Shown: in pieces, positions 1 to 11,171 of the stretch
How positions within the stretch are numbered: position 1 is the stretch's first letter
Layout of the letters: every line of letters starts with the position of its first letter
DNA from: Elysia crispata
Lineage: Eukaryota; Mollusca; Gastropoda; Plakobranchidae
DNA length: 64,000 bases
Direction: 5' to 3'
Assembly (NCBI GenBank): GCA_033675545.1
Contig: JAWDGP010000883.1
Coordinates: 486,501-550,500 of the forward strand
Translations under genes and position numbers: made by a program
The notes under the pieces: model-generated
The model's input: the letters and a program-made list of their open reading frames with translations, nothing else
Databases searched by the model: none
Told to the model about the DNA's origin: nothing

Positions 1-151
1 CATGGTTAGGCAAGTCTTTCATCCAAATTATTTCGTCATTATGTTTGACATTCATTATGATCTTTCTAATTGTTCAAATACATATATACTAATTGTCATT
101 ATTGAATTTCATAGAGACATCTTTTTATGGCATCACAATTGTAGACAATTA

Positions 152-189
<38 letters not shown>

Positions 190-1151
190 TTTTCTTTCTT
201 TTTACTTGTAGTGCAGCACTGGGAGGGTAGTAGTGAAAGGCTGAGACTGATATTTCTCTGACATCTGTGAATCTTTATTATATTTCCTCCCTAGATGCCT
301 CTGTATACATTTCTCTTATAGTGTGAATTGACATCGTCTTACATTAGTTATCCTCTCTTGTTTTTCAAATTTTATTGTATTTAGTGTATCTTCCTGCTGA
401 TTGTATAGAAAGCTCAGAAGAAGATCTTTTCTGTTCTTGAGGCTTTATTTTAAGAAATGTAACTTTAGGTGCTACTTGTTTTTTACTTTAAGTTAATAGT
501 TTAAGTCAAGTTTTGTTAAGGTAAAAAAAATAGGTGTTTTGGTCCTGTGAAAAAAATAAAAAATACAAGAAAAAAAAAAGAGATAAGATTGTCAATGTTA
601 AGTAAAAAGATTTCTCTCAAGCCCGTCTCAGATTTTTTACCTTTCAACTCTGGGTTGGTTTGTACTCAACTCTAAAATTTCAAGCACTTGCACATCTGCT
701 TCTGTGTCTTAAACACGTGAAAGCAATAGAGAGAATCACACGCACAGGACCAAAAACCTTCTTCAAAAACTAAACTGTTGTAATATGTACCACTCTAAAG
801 GAATACAATCAAGATGGTCTTATATATAGAATTCTGCCTTCTCAGGTTTTGAATTGCAGTATCAAAATATATAAACTGAAGTTTTAGGCTCTTATCTCCT
901 GAAAATAAACAAAAGTGTACAAATTCTCAGATCTTGGATAATATTTTGGGTAGGTACATGTATTATCAAAACCATGAGATTTTTGGGTAAGTAATATTCT
1001 GACTTTGGTTAAGTGTTGTGCATATTCTGTATGAGCTGTGTTATTTTTATTCTGTACTATATATTTGTTTCTCTACTATACTTTCTATTCAAGACTAGGA
1101 AAAAGTTTGATAGCAGATTTTAGTAGATAATCCATTCACAATTTCTCCCAG
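1..1151 (+). other. GALNT2 intron, 3' part
   Basis: This is non-coding sequence upstream of the first visible GALNT2 exon. It holds a TA dinucleotide run at about 158-185 followed by a T-rich tract, and otherwise AT-rich sequence with no supported exon. It ends in TTTCTCCCAG at 1151, the acceptor used by the next exon. Confidence 0.7.
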
Positions 1152-1278
1152 AGTGCCAAGCAATCAGGATGTGGCTTTCGGCAGTATTAAGCAAGGGCGT
1201 CAGTGTATGGACACCATGGGGCATTTTGCTGATGGTAATCTCGGCTTATTCCCATGCCACAACGCTGGAGGAAACCAA
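1152..1278 (+). CDS. GALNT2: GALNT2 exon: lectin repeat alpha
   Basis: The exon lies between acceptor TTCTCCCAG and donor CAA|GTAAGT. It begins with the last base of an Arg codon, then [21 protein letters not shown], and ends at GGNQ in phase 0. Reading on into the intron meets TAG at 1291, so intron retention would end the protein at once. Confidence 0.92.
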
Positions 1279-4200
1279 GTAAGTCGGGCTTAGCTAGATT
1301 ATGTGAATGAGAAACAGGGAGACATCAGAAGTCATGTAGGGGAGAAACAAGGAGTCATTATGGGTCATGTGGGTGAGAAACAGGGAGACATCATGGGTCA
1401 TGTGGGTGAGAAACAGGGAGACATCAGTGATCATGTAGGAGCAAAACAGGGAATCATCATAGGTCATGTGAGTGAGAAACAGGGAGACATTATGGGTCAT
1501 GTGGGTGAGAAACAGGGAGACATCATGGGTCATGTGGGTGAGAAACAGGGAGATATCAGTGATCATGTAGGAGCAAAACAGGGAATCATCATAGGTCATG
1601 TGAGTGAGAAACAGGGAGACATCATGGATCATGTGGGTGAGAAACAGGGAGACATCATGGATCATGTGGGTGAGAAACAGGGAGACATCATGGGTCATGT
1701 GGGTGAGAAACAGGGAGACATCAGTGATCATGTAGGAGCAAAACAGGGAATCATCATAGGTCATGTGAGTGAGAAACAGGGAGACATTATGGGTCATGTG
1801 GGTGAGAAACAGGGAGACATCAGTGATCATGTAGGAGCAAAACAGGGAATCATCATAGGTCATGTGAGTGAGAAACAGGGAGACATTATGGGTCATGTGG
1901 TGAGAAACAGGGAGACATCATGGATCATGTGGGTGAGAAACAGGGAGATATCATGGGTCATGTGGGTAAGATTCTGTAATACAGCATGATTCATGTGGAT
2001 GAGATGCTAGGTGATTTCAAGGATCATTTGGATGAGATGCTAGGAGATATCAAGGATCATATGGATGAAATGCTAGGAGATATCAAGGATCATATGGATG
2101 AAATGCTAGGAGATATCAAGGATCATATGGATGAGATGCTAGGAGATATCAAGGATCATATGGATGAAACGCTAGAAGATATTAAGGATCATCTGGATGA
2201 GATGCTAAGGAATATCAAGGATCATATGGATGAGATGCTAAGGAATATCAAGGGCCATGTGGATGAGAGGCTAAGAGATATCAAGGGTCATATGGATGAA
2301 ATGCTAGGAGATATCAAGGATCATATGGATGAAATGCTAGGAGATATCAAGGATCATATGGATGAGATGCTAGGAGATATCAAGGATCATATGGATGAGA
2401 TGCTAAGAGATATTAAGGATCATATGGATGAGATGCTAGGAGATATTAAGGATCATATGGATGAAATGCTAGGAGATATTAAGGATCATATGGATGAGAT
2501 GCTAGGAGATATCAAGGGTCATGTGGATGAGAGGCTAAGAGATATCAAGGGTCATATGGATGAGATGCTAGGAGATATCAAGGATCATATGGATGAAATG
2601 CTAGGAGATATTAAGGATCATATGGATGAGATGCTATGAGATATCAAGGGTCATATGGATGAGAGGCTAAGAGATATCAAGGGTCATATGGATGAGATGC
2701 TAGGAGATATCAAGGGTCATGTGGATGAGAGGCTAAGAGATATTAAGGATCATATGGATGAGATGCTAGGAGATATCAAGGGTCATGTGGATGAGAGGCT
2801 AAGAGATATCAAGGGTCATATGGATGAGATGCTAGGAGATATCAAGGGTCATGTGAATGAGATGCTAGGAGATATCAAGGATCATGTGGATGAGAGGCTA
2901 AGAGATATCAAGGGTCATGTGGATGAGAGGCTAAGAGATATTAATGATCATATGGATGAGATGCTAGGAGATATCAAGGGTCATGTGGATGAGAGGCTAA
3001 GAGATATTAATGATCATATGGATGAGATGCTAGGAGATATCAAGGGTCATGTGGATGAGAGGCTAGGAGATATCAAGGGTCATATGGATGAGATGCTAGG
3101 AGATATCAAGGGTCATGTGGATGAGAGGCTAAGAGATATCAAGGGTCATATGGATGAGATGCTAGGAGATATCAAGGATCATATGGATGAAATGCTAGGA
3201 GATATTAAGGATCATATGGATGAGATGCTAGAAGATATCAAGGGTCATATGGATGAGAGGCTAAGAGATATCAAGGGTCATATGGATGAGATGCTAGGAG
3301 ATATCAAGGGTCATATGGATAAGAGGCTAGGAGATATCAAGGATCATATGGATGAGAGGCTAAGAGATATCAAGGGTCATATGGATGAGATGCTAGGAGA
3401 TATCAAGGGTCATATGGATGAGATGCTAGGAGATATCAAGGGTCATATGGATGAGATGCTAGGAGATATCAAGGGTCATATGGATGAGATGCTAGGAGAT
3501 ATCAAGGGTCATATGGATGAGAGGCTAAGAGATATCAAGGGTCATATGGATGAGATGCTAGGAGATATCAAGGGTCATATGGATGAGATGCTAGGAGATA
3601 TCAAGGGTCATATGGATGAGATGCTAGGAGATATCAAGGGTCATGTGGATGAGAGGCTAAGAGATATCAAGGGTCATATGGATGAGATGCTAGGAGATAT
3701 TAAAGGTCATATGGATGAGATGCTAGTAGATATCAAGGATCATATGGATGAGAGGCTAAGAGATATCAAGGATCATATGGATGAGATGCTAGGAGATATC
3801 AAGGGCCATGTGGATGAGAGGCTAAGAGATATCAAGGGTCATATGGATGAGATGCTAGGAGATATCAAGGGTCATGTAGATGAGAGACTAAGAGATATCA
3901 AGGGTCATATGGATGAGATGCTAGGAGATATCAAGGGTCATATGGATGAGATGCTAGGAGATATCAAGGGTCATATGGATGAGATGCTAGGAGATATCAA
4001 GGGTCATGTGGATGAGATGCTAGGAAATATCAAGGGTCATATGGATGAGATGCTAGGAGATATCAAGGGTCATGTGGATGAGAGGCTAAGAGATATCAAG
4101 GGTCATATGGATGAGATGCTAGGAGATATCAAGGGTCATATGGATGAGATGCTAGGAGATATCAAGGGTCATGTGGATGAGAGGCTAAGAGATATCAAGG

Positions 4201-6665
4201 GTCATATGGATGAGATGCTAGGAGATATCAAGGGTCAAATGGATGAGATGCTAGTAGATATCAAGGATCATATGGATGAGAGGCTAAGAGATATCAAGGA
4301 TCATATGGATGAGATGCTAGGAGATATCAAGGGCCATGTGGATGAGAGGCTAAGAGATATCAAGGGTCATATGGATGAGATGCTAGGAGATATCAAGGGT
4401 CATGTGGATGAGAGGCTAAGAGATATCAAGGGTCATGTAGATGAGAGACTAAGAGATATCAAGGGTCATATGGATGAGATGCTAGGAGATATCAAGGGTC
4501 ATATGGATGAGATGCTAGGAGATATCAAGGGTCATATGGATGAGATGCTAGGAGATATCAAGGGTCATGTGGATGAGATGCTAGGAGATATCAAGGGTCA
4601 TATGGATGAGATGCTAGGAGATATCAAGGGTCATGTGGATGAGAGGCTAAGAGATATCAAGGGTCATGTGGATGAGATGCTAGGAAATATCAAGGGTCAT
4701 ATGGATGAGATGCTAGGAGATATCAAGGGTCATGTGGATGAGAGGCTAAGAGATATCAAGGGTCATATGGATGAGATGCTAGGAGATATCAAGGGTCAAA
4801 TGGATGAGATGCTAGTAGATATCAAGGATCATATGGATGAGAGGCTAAGAGATATCAAGGGTCATATGGATGAGATGCTAGGAGATATCAAGGGTCATGT
4901 GGATGAGAGGCTAAGAGATATCAAGGGTCATATGGATGAGATGCTAGGAGATATCAAGGGTCATGTAGATGAGAGGCTAAGAGATATCAAGGGTCATATG
5001 GATGAGATGCTAGGAGATATCAAGGATCATATGGATGAGTGGCTAAGAGATATCAAGGGTCATGTGGATGAGATGCTAGGAGATATCAAGGGTCATGTGG
5101 ATGAGATGCTAAGAGATATCAAGGGCCATGTGGATGAGAGGCTAAGAGATATCAAGGGTCATATGGATGAGATGCTAGGAGATATCAAGGGTCATGTGGA
5201 TGAGATGCTAGGAGATATCAAGGGTCATGTGGATGAGATGCTAGGAGATATCAAGGATCATATGGATGAGAGGCTAAGAGATATCAAGGGTCATATGGAT
5301 GAGATGCTAGGAGATATCAAGGGTCATGTGGATGAGATGCTAGGAGATATCAAGGGCCATGTGGATGAGAGGCTAAGAGATATCAAGGGTCATATGGATG
5401 AGATGCTAGGAGATATCAAGGGTCATGTGGATGAGAGGCTAAGAGATATCAAGGGTCATATGGATGAGATGCTAGGAGATATCAAGGATCATATGGATGA
5501 GAGGCTAAGAGATATCAAGGGTCATGTGGATGAGATGCTAGGAGATATCAAGGGTCATGTGGATGAGATGCTAGGAGATATCAAGGGTCATATGGATGTG
5601 ATTCTAGGAGATATCAAGGGTCATGTGGATGAGATGCTAGGAGATATCAAGGATCATATGGATGAGAGGCTAAGAGATATCAAGGATCATATGGATGAGA
5701 TGCTAGGAGATATCAAGGGTCATGTGGATGAGATGCTAGGAGATATCAAGGGCCATGTGGATGAGAGGCTAAGAGATATCAAGGGTCATATGGATGAGAT
5801 GCTAGGAGATATCAAGGGTCATGTGGATGAGAGGCTAAGAGATATCAAGGGTCATATGGATGAGATGCTAGGAGATATCAAGGATCATATGGATGAGAGG
5901 CTAAGAGATATCAAGGGTCATGTGGATGAGATGCTAGGAGATATCAAGGGTCATGTGGATGAGATGCTAGGAGATATCAAGGATCATATGGATGAGAGGC
6001 TAAGAAATATCAAGGATCATATGGATGAGATGCTAGGAGATATCAAGGGTCATGTGGATGAGATGCTAGGAGATATCAAGGATCATATGGATGAGAGGCT
6101 AAGAGATATCAAGGGTCATATGGATGAGAGGCTAAGAGATAATATCAAGGATCATATGGATGAGATGCTAGGAGATATCAAGGGTCATGTGGATGAGATG
6201 TTAAGATATCAAGGGTCATATGGATAAGATGCTAGGAGATATCAAGGGTCATATGGTAGGCATCAGGGGTCATGTGGATGAGAAACAGGGACTCCTCAGG
6301 CATCCTGTGGTTGTGATACTGGAAGATATCAGGGGTCATGTTGTATTTTTTTTAAATAAGATTTTCTTGTAATTGGTTTTTCTTGAGCATATTCTTACTT
6401 GGTATGGATGGTTTGATGTTGAAAGAGCAAGAGCTTGCGTTCTCTTACAGGAAGATGAAACCAGTTGTTGTCTCTTAATCTGATTCTGAGCGTAAGATTT
6501 CTATGAAGCTCACCCGAAGCTATAGGTTACTTAATTACCATTTCAACTCATTGTCCTTAAACAGCTTGATTCACGAGAAAGACAAGTACACTCATTTTTT
6601 CGACCATTCCTGAAAGAACTACTCCTTTGAGACATGCCCATTCTTAATCAGCTGACCTCCTTCAT

Positions 6666-6723
<58 letters not shown>

Positions 6724-7270
6724 GTCCAGGAGTTCACACTGACCAAACAGGGACAAATCAAACATCTGGATCTCTGTTTGACCCTTGCTGGAGCCAGGCC
6801 TGGAGCTGTGGTGAAGCTGTTCCAGTGTAGGACAGGCAATGATTTACAGGTAAACCAGGATGCTCTGGATACAACTTCATAGATGGATATATAGGTACAA
6901 TGTTAGGTAGATGGATCGATAGATAGATAGCTAGAACAATAAATTGATAGATGAATAGAAAGATGACCAGCACATAAATTAATAGATTGATAAATATACC
7001 GATAGGTCAGCAGATACATAGAAAGCTCCTTTGACAAAATATAGAGAGATTGATTGATAGACTGACATTCGCCTTAATGAAGAGTTAAATGCTGCCAATT
7101 TTTTTTCTGTCTGTGCACAGCTGTTTATCCAGACCCTCAGCAAGGACCAACTGAGACACCAGAAGCATGACATCTGCTTAGATAGCCAACTGTGGGACAG
7201 CAAGGGAATCGTCGCCAACCATTGTGACAAGAATGTTCCATCACAGAAGTGGCAGTTCACATTCAAGTAA
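1152..7270 (+). CDS. GALNT2: GALNT2-type polypeptide GalNAc transferase, 3' part (last three coding exons)
   Basis: The family starts mucin-type O-glycosylation in the Golgi by moving GalNAc from UDP-GalNAc to Ser/Thr. Only the C-terminal ricin-B lectin domain is here; the signal anchor and catalytic domain must lie to the left. Joining 1152-1278, 6730-6849 and 7121-7270 gives 131 residues with the three lectin repeats: [12 protein letters not shown]...HNAGGNQ, DLCLT...PGA and ICLDS...QKWQFTFK, then TAA. The CLD-type cysteines and Q-W signatures are visible. As recalled, GALNT2 has [14 protein letters not shown], KHxDLCLT and SQQWKFT at the same places, which favours GALNT2 over other paralogues. 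Human GALNT2 reads straight across the first junction (GGNQ then the next repeat), so the 5.45-kb intron with its long open frame is not coding. The second repeat has LF where the usual motif is QxW. It converges on PCNX4. Confidence 0.9.
1300..1979. repeat. 33-bp minisatellite, subfamily 1 (GAGAAACAGGGAGACATC core), in GALNT2 intron
   Basis: About 20 head-to-tail 33-bp units start just after the 5' splice site. The translated unit is [11 protein letters not shown]. Alternating unit types (ATCATGGGT, ATCAGTGAT, GGAATCATCATA) form a higher-order pattern. Open frames on both strands here follow from the period being a multiple of 3. Confidence 0.93.
1980..6341. repeat. 33-bp minisatellite, subfamily 2 (GATGAGATGCTAGGAGATAT core), in GALNT2 intron
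   Basis: About 130 units of 33 bp continue the first array in the same period and are related to it (CATGTGG-GAG-GAGATATC frame shared). A 1190-codon frame runs 2655-6227, plus 217 codons before it, separated by one TGA at 2637. Units differ mainly at positions that change the residue: M/V, M/R, G/R and G/D. That argues against purifying selection on a protein. From 6240 to 6341 the units decay and mix both subfamilies (GATGAGAAACAGGGAC). Confidence 0.93.
6342..6667 (+). other. Unique tail of the GALNT2 intron
   Basis: This is non-repetitive intron sequence between the minisatellite and the TC run. I see no exon or element in it. Confidence 0.6.
6668..6723 (+). repeat. (TC)n microsatellite forming the polypyrimidine tract
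   Basis: An almost pure TC run about 55 bp long ends six bases before the exon, followed by TGTCCAG. It lies exactly where the polypyrimidine tract of the acceptor should be, so a length-variable microsatellite serves as the splice signal. Confidence 0.9.
6730..6849 (+). CDS. GALNT2: GALNT2 exon: lectin repeat beta
   Basis: Forty codons in phase 0/0 after acceptor TCTGTCCAG and before donor CAG|GTAAAC. The product starts [18 protein letters not shown] and ends TGNDLQ. The KH-x-DLCLT block is diagnostic of GALNT2-like lectin domains. The following 271-bp intron carries a degenerate GATA-type run. Confidence 0.92.
7121..7270 (+). CDS. GALNT2: GALNT2 terminal coding exon: lectin repeat gamma and stop
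   Basis: Acceptor CTGTGCACAG, then 49 codons and TAA at 7268-7270. The product contains [21 protein letters not shown] and ends FTFK. This matches the end of the family, so the stop is the genuine C-terminus. Confidence 0.92.
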   Translation: MFIQTLSKDQLRHQKHDICLDSQLWDSKGIVANHCDKNVPSQKWQFTFK

Positions 7271-8631
7271 AACTTACACATGAGAAGTCTGCTGAATGGC
7301 CTGTCTCAACTGATACTTGTAAGCTCAGAGGATGTTTGTTTTCTTCAACTTGGGCCGTCATAGTTGCCAGTTATGAGATGTCTAAAGAATTCTCAATTTT
7401 TTTTTCTCTCAATCTTATTTCTGTGCAGAGGTTTATGACGACAAAACTCTTCTTGCGTTTAGCTTGTGATCGAGATTTCTGTGCCAGAGAAAGTTGTGGT
7501 ATTAGCAGAGGTGGCCAGGAGACAGAGGACTTCTTGTGATGAACAACTTTCAGATTTTATGGATGAAGCGGCTTTTACATGCATCACAAGCAATGCTAGC
7601 ATGGATGGAAATACAGTAATTCTCAAATGAGTCACTATGATGGGTGCAGCTCTTTAGTTGTTAAATGCTGTTGAGGGCTTCTGTTATGCAATATTGACCA
7701 TTATTTATATAAAACTGTCAAACAGGCAAGAACTGTCTTGAGATCCAAGAGGCTGACAGTGACAATGCAATATCACTTAAATTAAATTAACATTGTTATT
7801 TTTTTGTTTTTATATGCAAAGTTTGAAAGATCAAAAAGACTCCATATCAATTTATTTAGCAATGCTCAAATTGTACTTACAATTTACTGATGCATAAAGG
7901 AAAATGTTTCGAGTATTTTTTGAACAGTAGCATAAAATACAGTTAAAGCTCATCTCTGTGAACAAGATAATTAATTAGCAGAATTAGGCTTGTGTGTTTG
8001 TCCAAATTTCTCTTGAGCTTTTTTAAGCTTTAAAAGCTGATGGTTTCATTGTTTTTTTAATTTTTATATTGTATTCATTTAAGCTTGTTTTTCCTAAGGT
8101 TTTGATACTTTTTTGGTGGGCAATAATTGTTTCTACAATTATGCATAAACTGAGTATTGTATACTACCTCCCTCTCATCTCTCTTCTCTAGCCAAAAAAC
8201 AACGAGGATAATAAAAATATCCGCCAAATCTCCACTGCATGCAGAGGATTGATTCAGGGCAAGCAGAAGGGGAACATGTTGCTGTGGAGAAGATGACTGT
8301 AAAACCAAAATGTGCATTTAGAAATCCATTCTACTAAAATTCGTTATAAAAAATGCGTTTGCAACATCAGTGTTTTTTTTTTCCATCAGCCATTTCAATT
8401 GTAATTTACGCACAAATGATGATGAAGCTGGTTCTTTTTCATGCACTACTCTGCATTGGTTACATTTTTTGGCCTTTGTGTATATGGAAGACTCAACCAA
8501 ATGTTGATGTATTTTGTTAATTTAGAAATTAAAAAAAAAAACCCAAAGGCTAAACTAACAATTCAGTGTTGCTAAAGCAGAAGTAGGCTTTTAACACCAA
8601 GTATGAACTGTTTTGATCTTTTATAGTTATG
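7271..8631 (+). other. GALNT2: Probable GALNT2 3' UTR and downstream sequence
   Basis: AT-rich sequence with no conserved frame follows the stop. Candidate poly(A) signals are ATTAAA at 7781 and AATAAA at 8210. The transcript end cannot be fixed from sequence alone. Confidence 0.45.
8210..8215 (+). terminator. Candidate GALNT2 poly(A) signal AATAAA
   Basis: The canonical hexamer lies 940 nt after the GALNT2 stop, with no convincing GT-rich element downstream. Other hexamers exist, so this is only the nearest canonical candidate. Confidence 0.3.
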
Positions 8632-10076
8632 AGTATGGCACAGCACCATGATATAACATGTTACCAGGAGTAGATCATGGCACCAGGCATGTTAAATCAT
8701 GTTACCAGGAGTAGAACATAGCACCGGGCATGTTAAATCATGTTACAAGGAGTAGATCATGGCACCAGGCATGTTATATCATGTTACAAGGAGTAGAACA
8801 TGGCACTAGGCATGTTAAATCATGTTACCAGGAGTAGATCATGGCACTGGGCATGTTATATCATGTTACAAGGAGTAGAACATGGCACTAGGCATGTTAA
8901 ATCATGTTACCAGGAGTAGATCATGGCACCAGGCATGTTATATCATGTTACAAGGAGTAGAACATGGCACTAGGCATGTTAAATCATGTTACCAGGAGTA
9001 GATCATGGCACCAGGCATGTTATATCATGTTACAAGGAGTAGAACATGGCACTAGGCATGTTAAATCATGTTACCAGGAGTAGATCATGGCACCAGGCAT
9101 GTTATATCATGTTACAAGGAGTAGAACATGGCACTAGGCATGTTAAATCATGTTACCAGGAGTAGATCATGGCACCAGGCATGTTAAATCATGTTACCAG
9201 GAGTAGAACATAGCACCGGGCATGTTATATCATGTTACAAGGAGTAGAACATGGCACTAGGCATGTTAAATCATGTTACCAGGAGTAGATCATGGCACTG
9301 GGCATGTTATATCATGTTACAAGGAGTAGAACATGGCACTAGGCATGTTAAATCATGTTACCAGGAGTAGATCATGGCACTGGGCATGTTATATCATGTT
9401 ACAAGGAGTAGAACATGGCACTAGGCATGTTAAATCATGTTACCAGGAGTAGAACATAGCACCGGGCATGTTATATCATGTTACAAGGAGTAGAACATGG
9501 CACTAGGCATGTTAAATCATGTTACCAGGAGTAGAACATAGCACTAGGCATGTTAAATCATGTTACCAGGAGTAGATCATGGCACTAGGCATGTTAAATC
9601 ATGTTACCAGGAGTAGAACATGGCACTAGGCATGTTAAATCATGTTACCAGGAGTAGAACATAGCACCGGACATGTTATATCATGTTACAAGGAGTAGAA
9701 CATGGCACTAGGCATGTTAAATCATGTTACCAGGAGTAGAACATAGCACTAGGCATGTTATATCATGTTACCAGGAGTAGATCATGGCACTAGGCATGTT
9801 AAATCATGTTACCAGGAGTAGAACATGGCACTAGGCATGTTAAATCATGTTACCAGGAGTAGAACATAGCACCGGGCATGTTATATCATGTTACAAGGAG
9901 TAGAACATGGCACTAGGCATGTTAAATCATGTTACCAGGAGTAGAACATAGCACCGGGCATGTTATATCATGTTACAAGGAGTAGAACATGGCACTAGGC
10001 ATGTTAAATCATGTTACCAGGAGTAGAACATAGCACAGGGCATGTTATATCATGTTACAAGGAGTAGAACATGGCA
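8632..10076. repeat. 41-bp minisatellite, about 35 copies, partly in 82-bp dimers
   Basis: The unit contains CATGTTAAATCATGTTACCA and GGAGTAGATCATGGCAC. Two variants (TTACCAGGAGTAGATCATGG and TTACAAGGAGTAGAACATGG) alternate over much of the array, giving an 82-bp higher-order unit. No coding potential is apparent. Confidence 0.93.
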
Positions 10077-10980
10077 ACTGGTATTCTCATTGCTGATTTG
10101 GCATGGCAAACCATAATTTGAGCCCTACCATACATTATGTGGGCCACTTTGATGAATTGAAAAATCCAATAATTACTACATAGAGTAAAGAAGGAATACG
10201 CACCCTCTGCTGAGACAGAGGAATTAGAAAGTATGCAATTTACTATGAAGTGTCTATGACCATACCACAAACATATAATTCTTGAAGATAAATCTGACAC
10301 TTTTTTAGTGTTACTTATCTTATTTTTTTTTGTTTATTGACTGCAATGAGCATCTGTGATTTTAAATTTTTTCTTTCCTTCTGTTATTCTTTTTGTATTG
10401 TAAAATGTTACCATCTTTGATTGCACTCCTGATGTTGTTTCATATATATGCTAATGCTTCCTTGAAAGTTGACTTTCCACTGTTAAAACAATAGGCTCTT
10501 TGGCATTCAACCACTTTTTTTTATATCGCTGTGGGACTCCAAATTTTCTATCCTGAACTCTTGAAATTATTAACTGTAGTCGTGATCTTTTGTGCTAGCT
10601 CTAACTTGTTACTTTGTATTGTTCTTCAAGTTTTGGAAAAGGTGAGTTCATGGTGCATTACAATTTTTTGCAGCCTGGTAAAACCAAAACAAAAAATCAG
10701 CATTCGTCTGATGATGTTAATATTTGGAAATTTCGAAAATAAAATTCCATGGAGGAAATCGTCTCAAACGTAAAGGAAAAATGTTACATATCCATCCATA
10801 ATTATGTCTCCTATTTTTTCTGATATTGACGAGCTCTAGTCATGCAATTTATCAGCATTTTCTTTTGTATCAATTTTGATGTCATGCATTATTAATTCCA
10901 AGAACATGATTTCATGTTTGTTTTTTTTTTTAACCCATGTCTTTATGCACCCTCTGTATGTGACATTCACGCAATAGTGA
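10077..10980. other. Intergenic, AT-rich, no feature found
   Basis: Short open frames of 80-81 codons occur on each strand, with no recognisable motif and no splice context. I regard them as chance. Confidence 0.5.
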
Positions 10981-11171
10981 CTGGGTCAGACTTATTTGAT
11001 TTTATATTCGGTCATGGCATTAGATCTATAATAATTATTGACCGGGGGGTCAGACTTATTTGATTTTATATTTGGTCATGGCATTAGATCTATAATAATT
11101 ATTGACCTGGGGGTCAGACTTATTTGATTTTATATTTGGTCATGACATTAGATCTATAACAATTATTGACC
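10981..11171. repeat. Three tandem copies of a 64-bp unit
   Basis: GTCAGACTTATTTGATTTTA recurs at 10985, 11049 and 11113, an exact 64-bp spacing. Only a few substitutions separate the copies, so the duplication is recent. Confidence 0.9.

Noticed and set aside
1294-1896. 200-codon - strand frame (SLFLTHM repeats)
   Set aside because: It is the antisense reading of the same 33-bp array.
2655-6227. 1190-codon open frame as a giant repeat protein gene
   Set aside because: It lies wholly in a GALNT2 intron, arises from a stop-free 33-bp unit, and its unit variants mostly change residues. It is listed as a finding, not a gene.
7427-7539. Strong acceptor-like site after the GALNT2 stop as an alternative last exon
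   Set aside because: TTATTTCTGTGCAG is a good acceptor, but the frame after it shows no lectin motif.
8632-10076. CRISPR-like regular repeats
   Set aside because: Units are contiguous tandem copies without unique spacers, in a eukaryotic genome. The same holds for every other array here.
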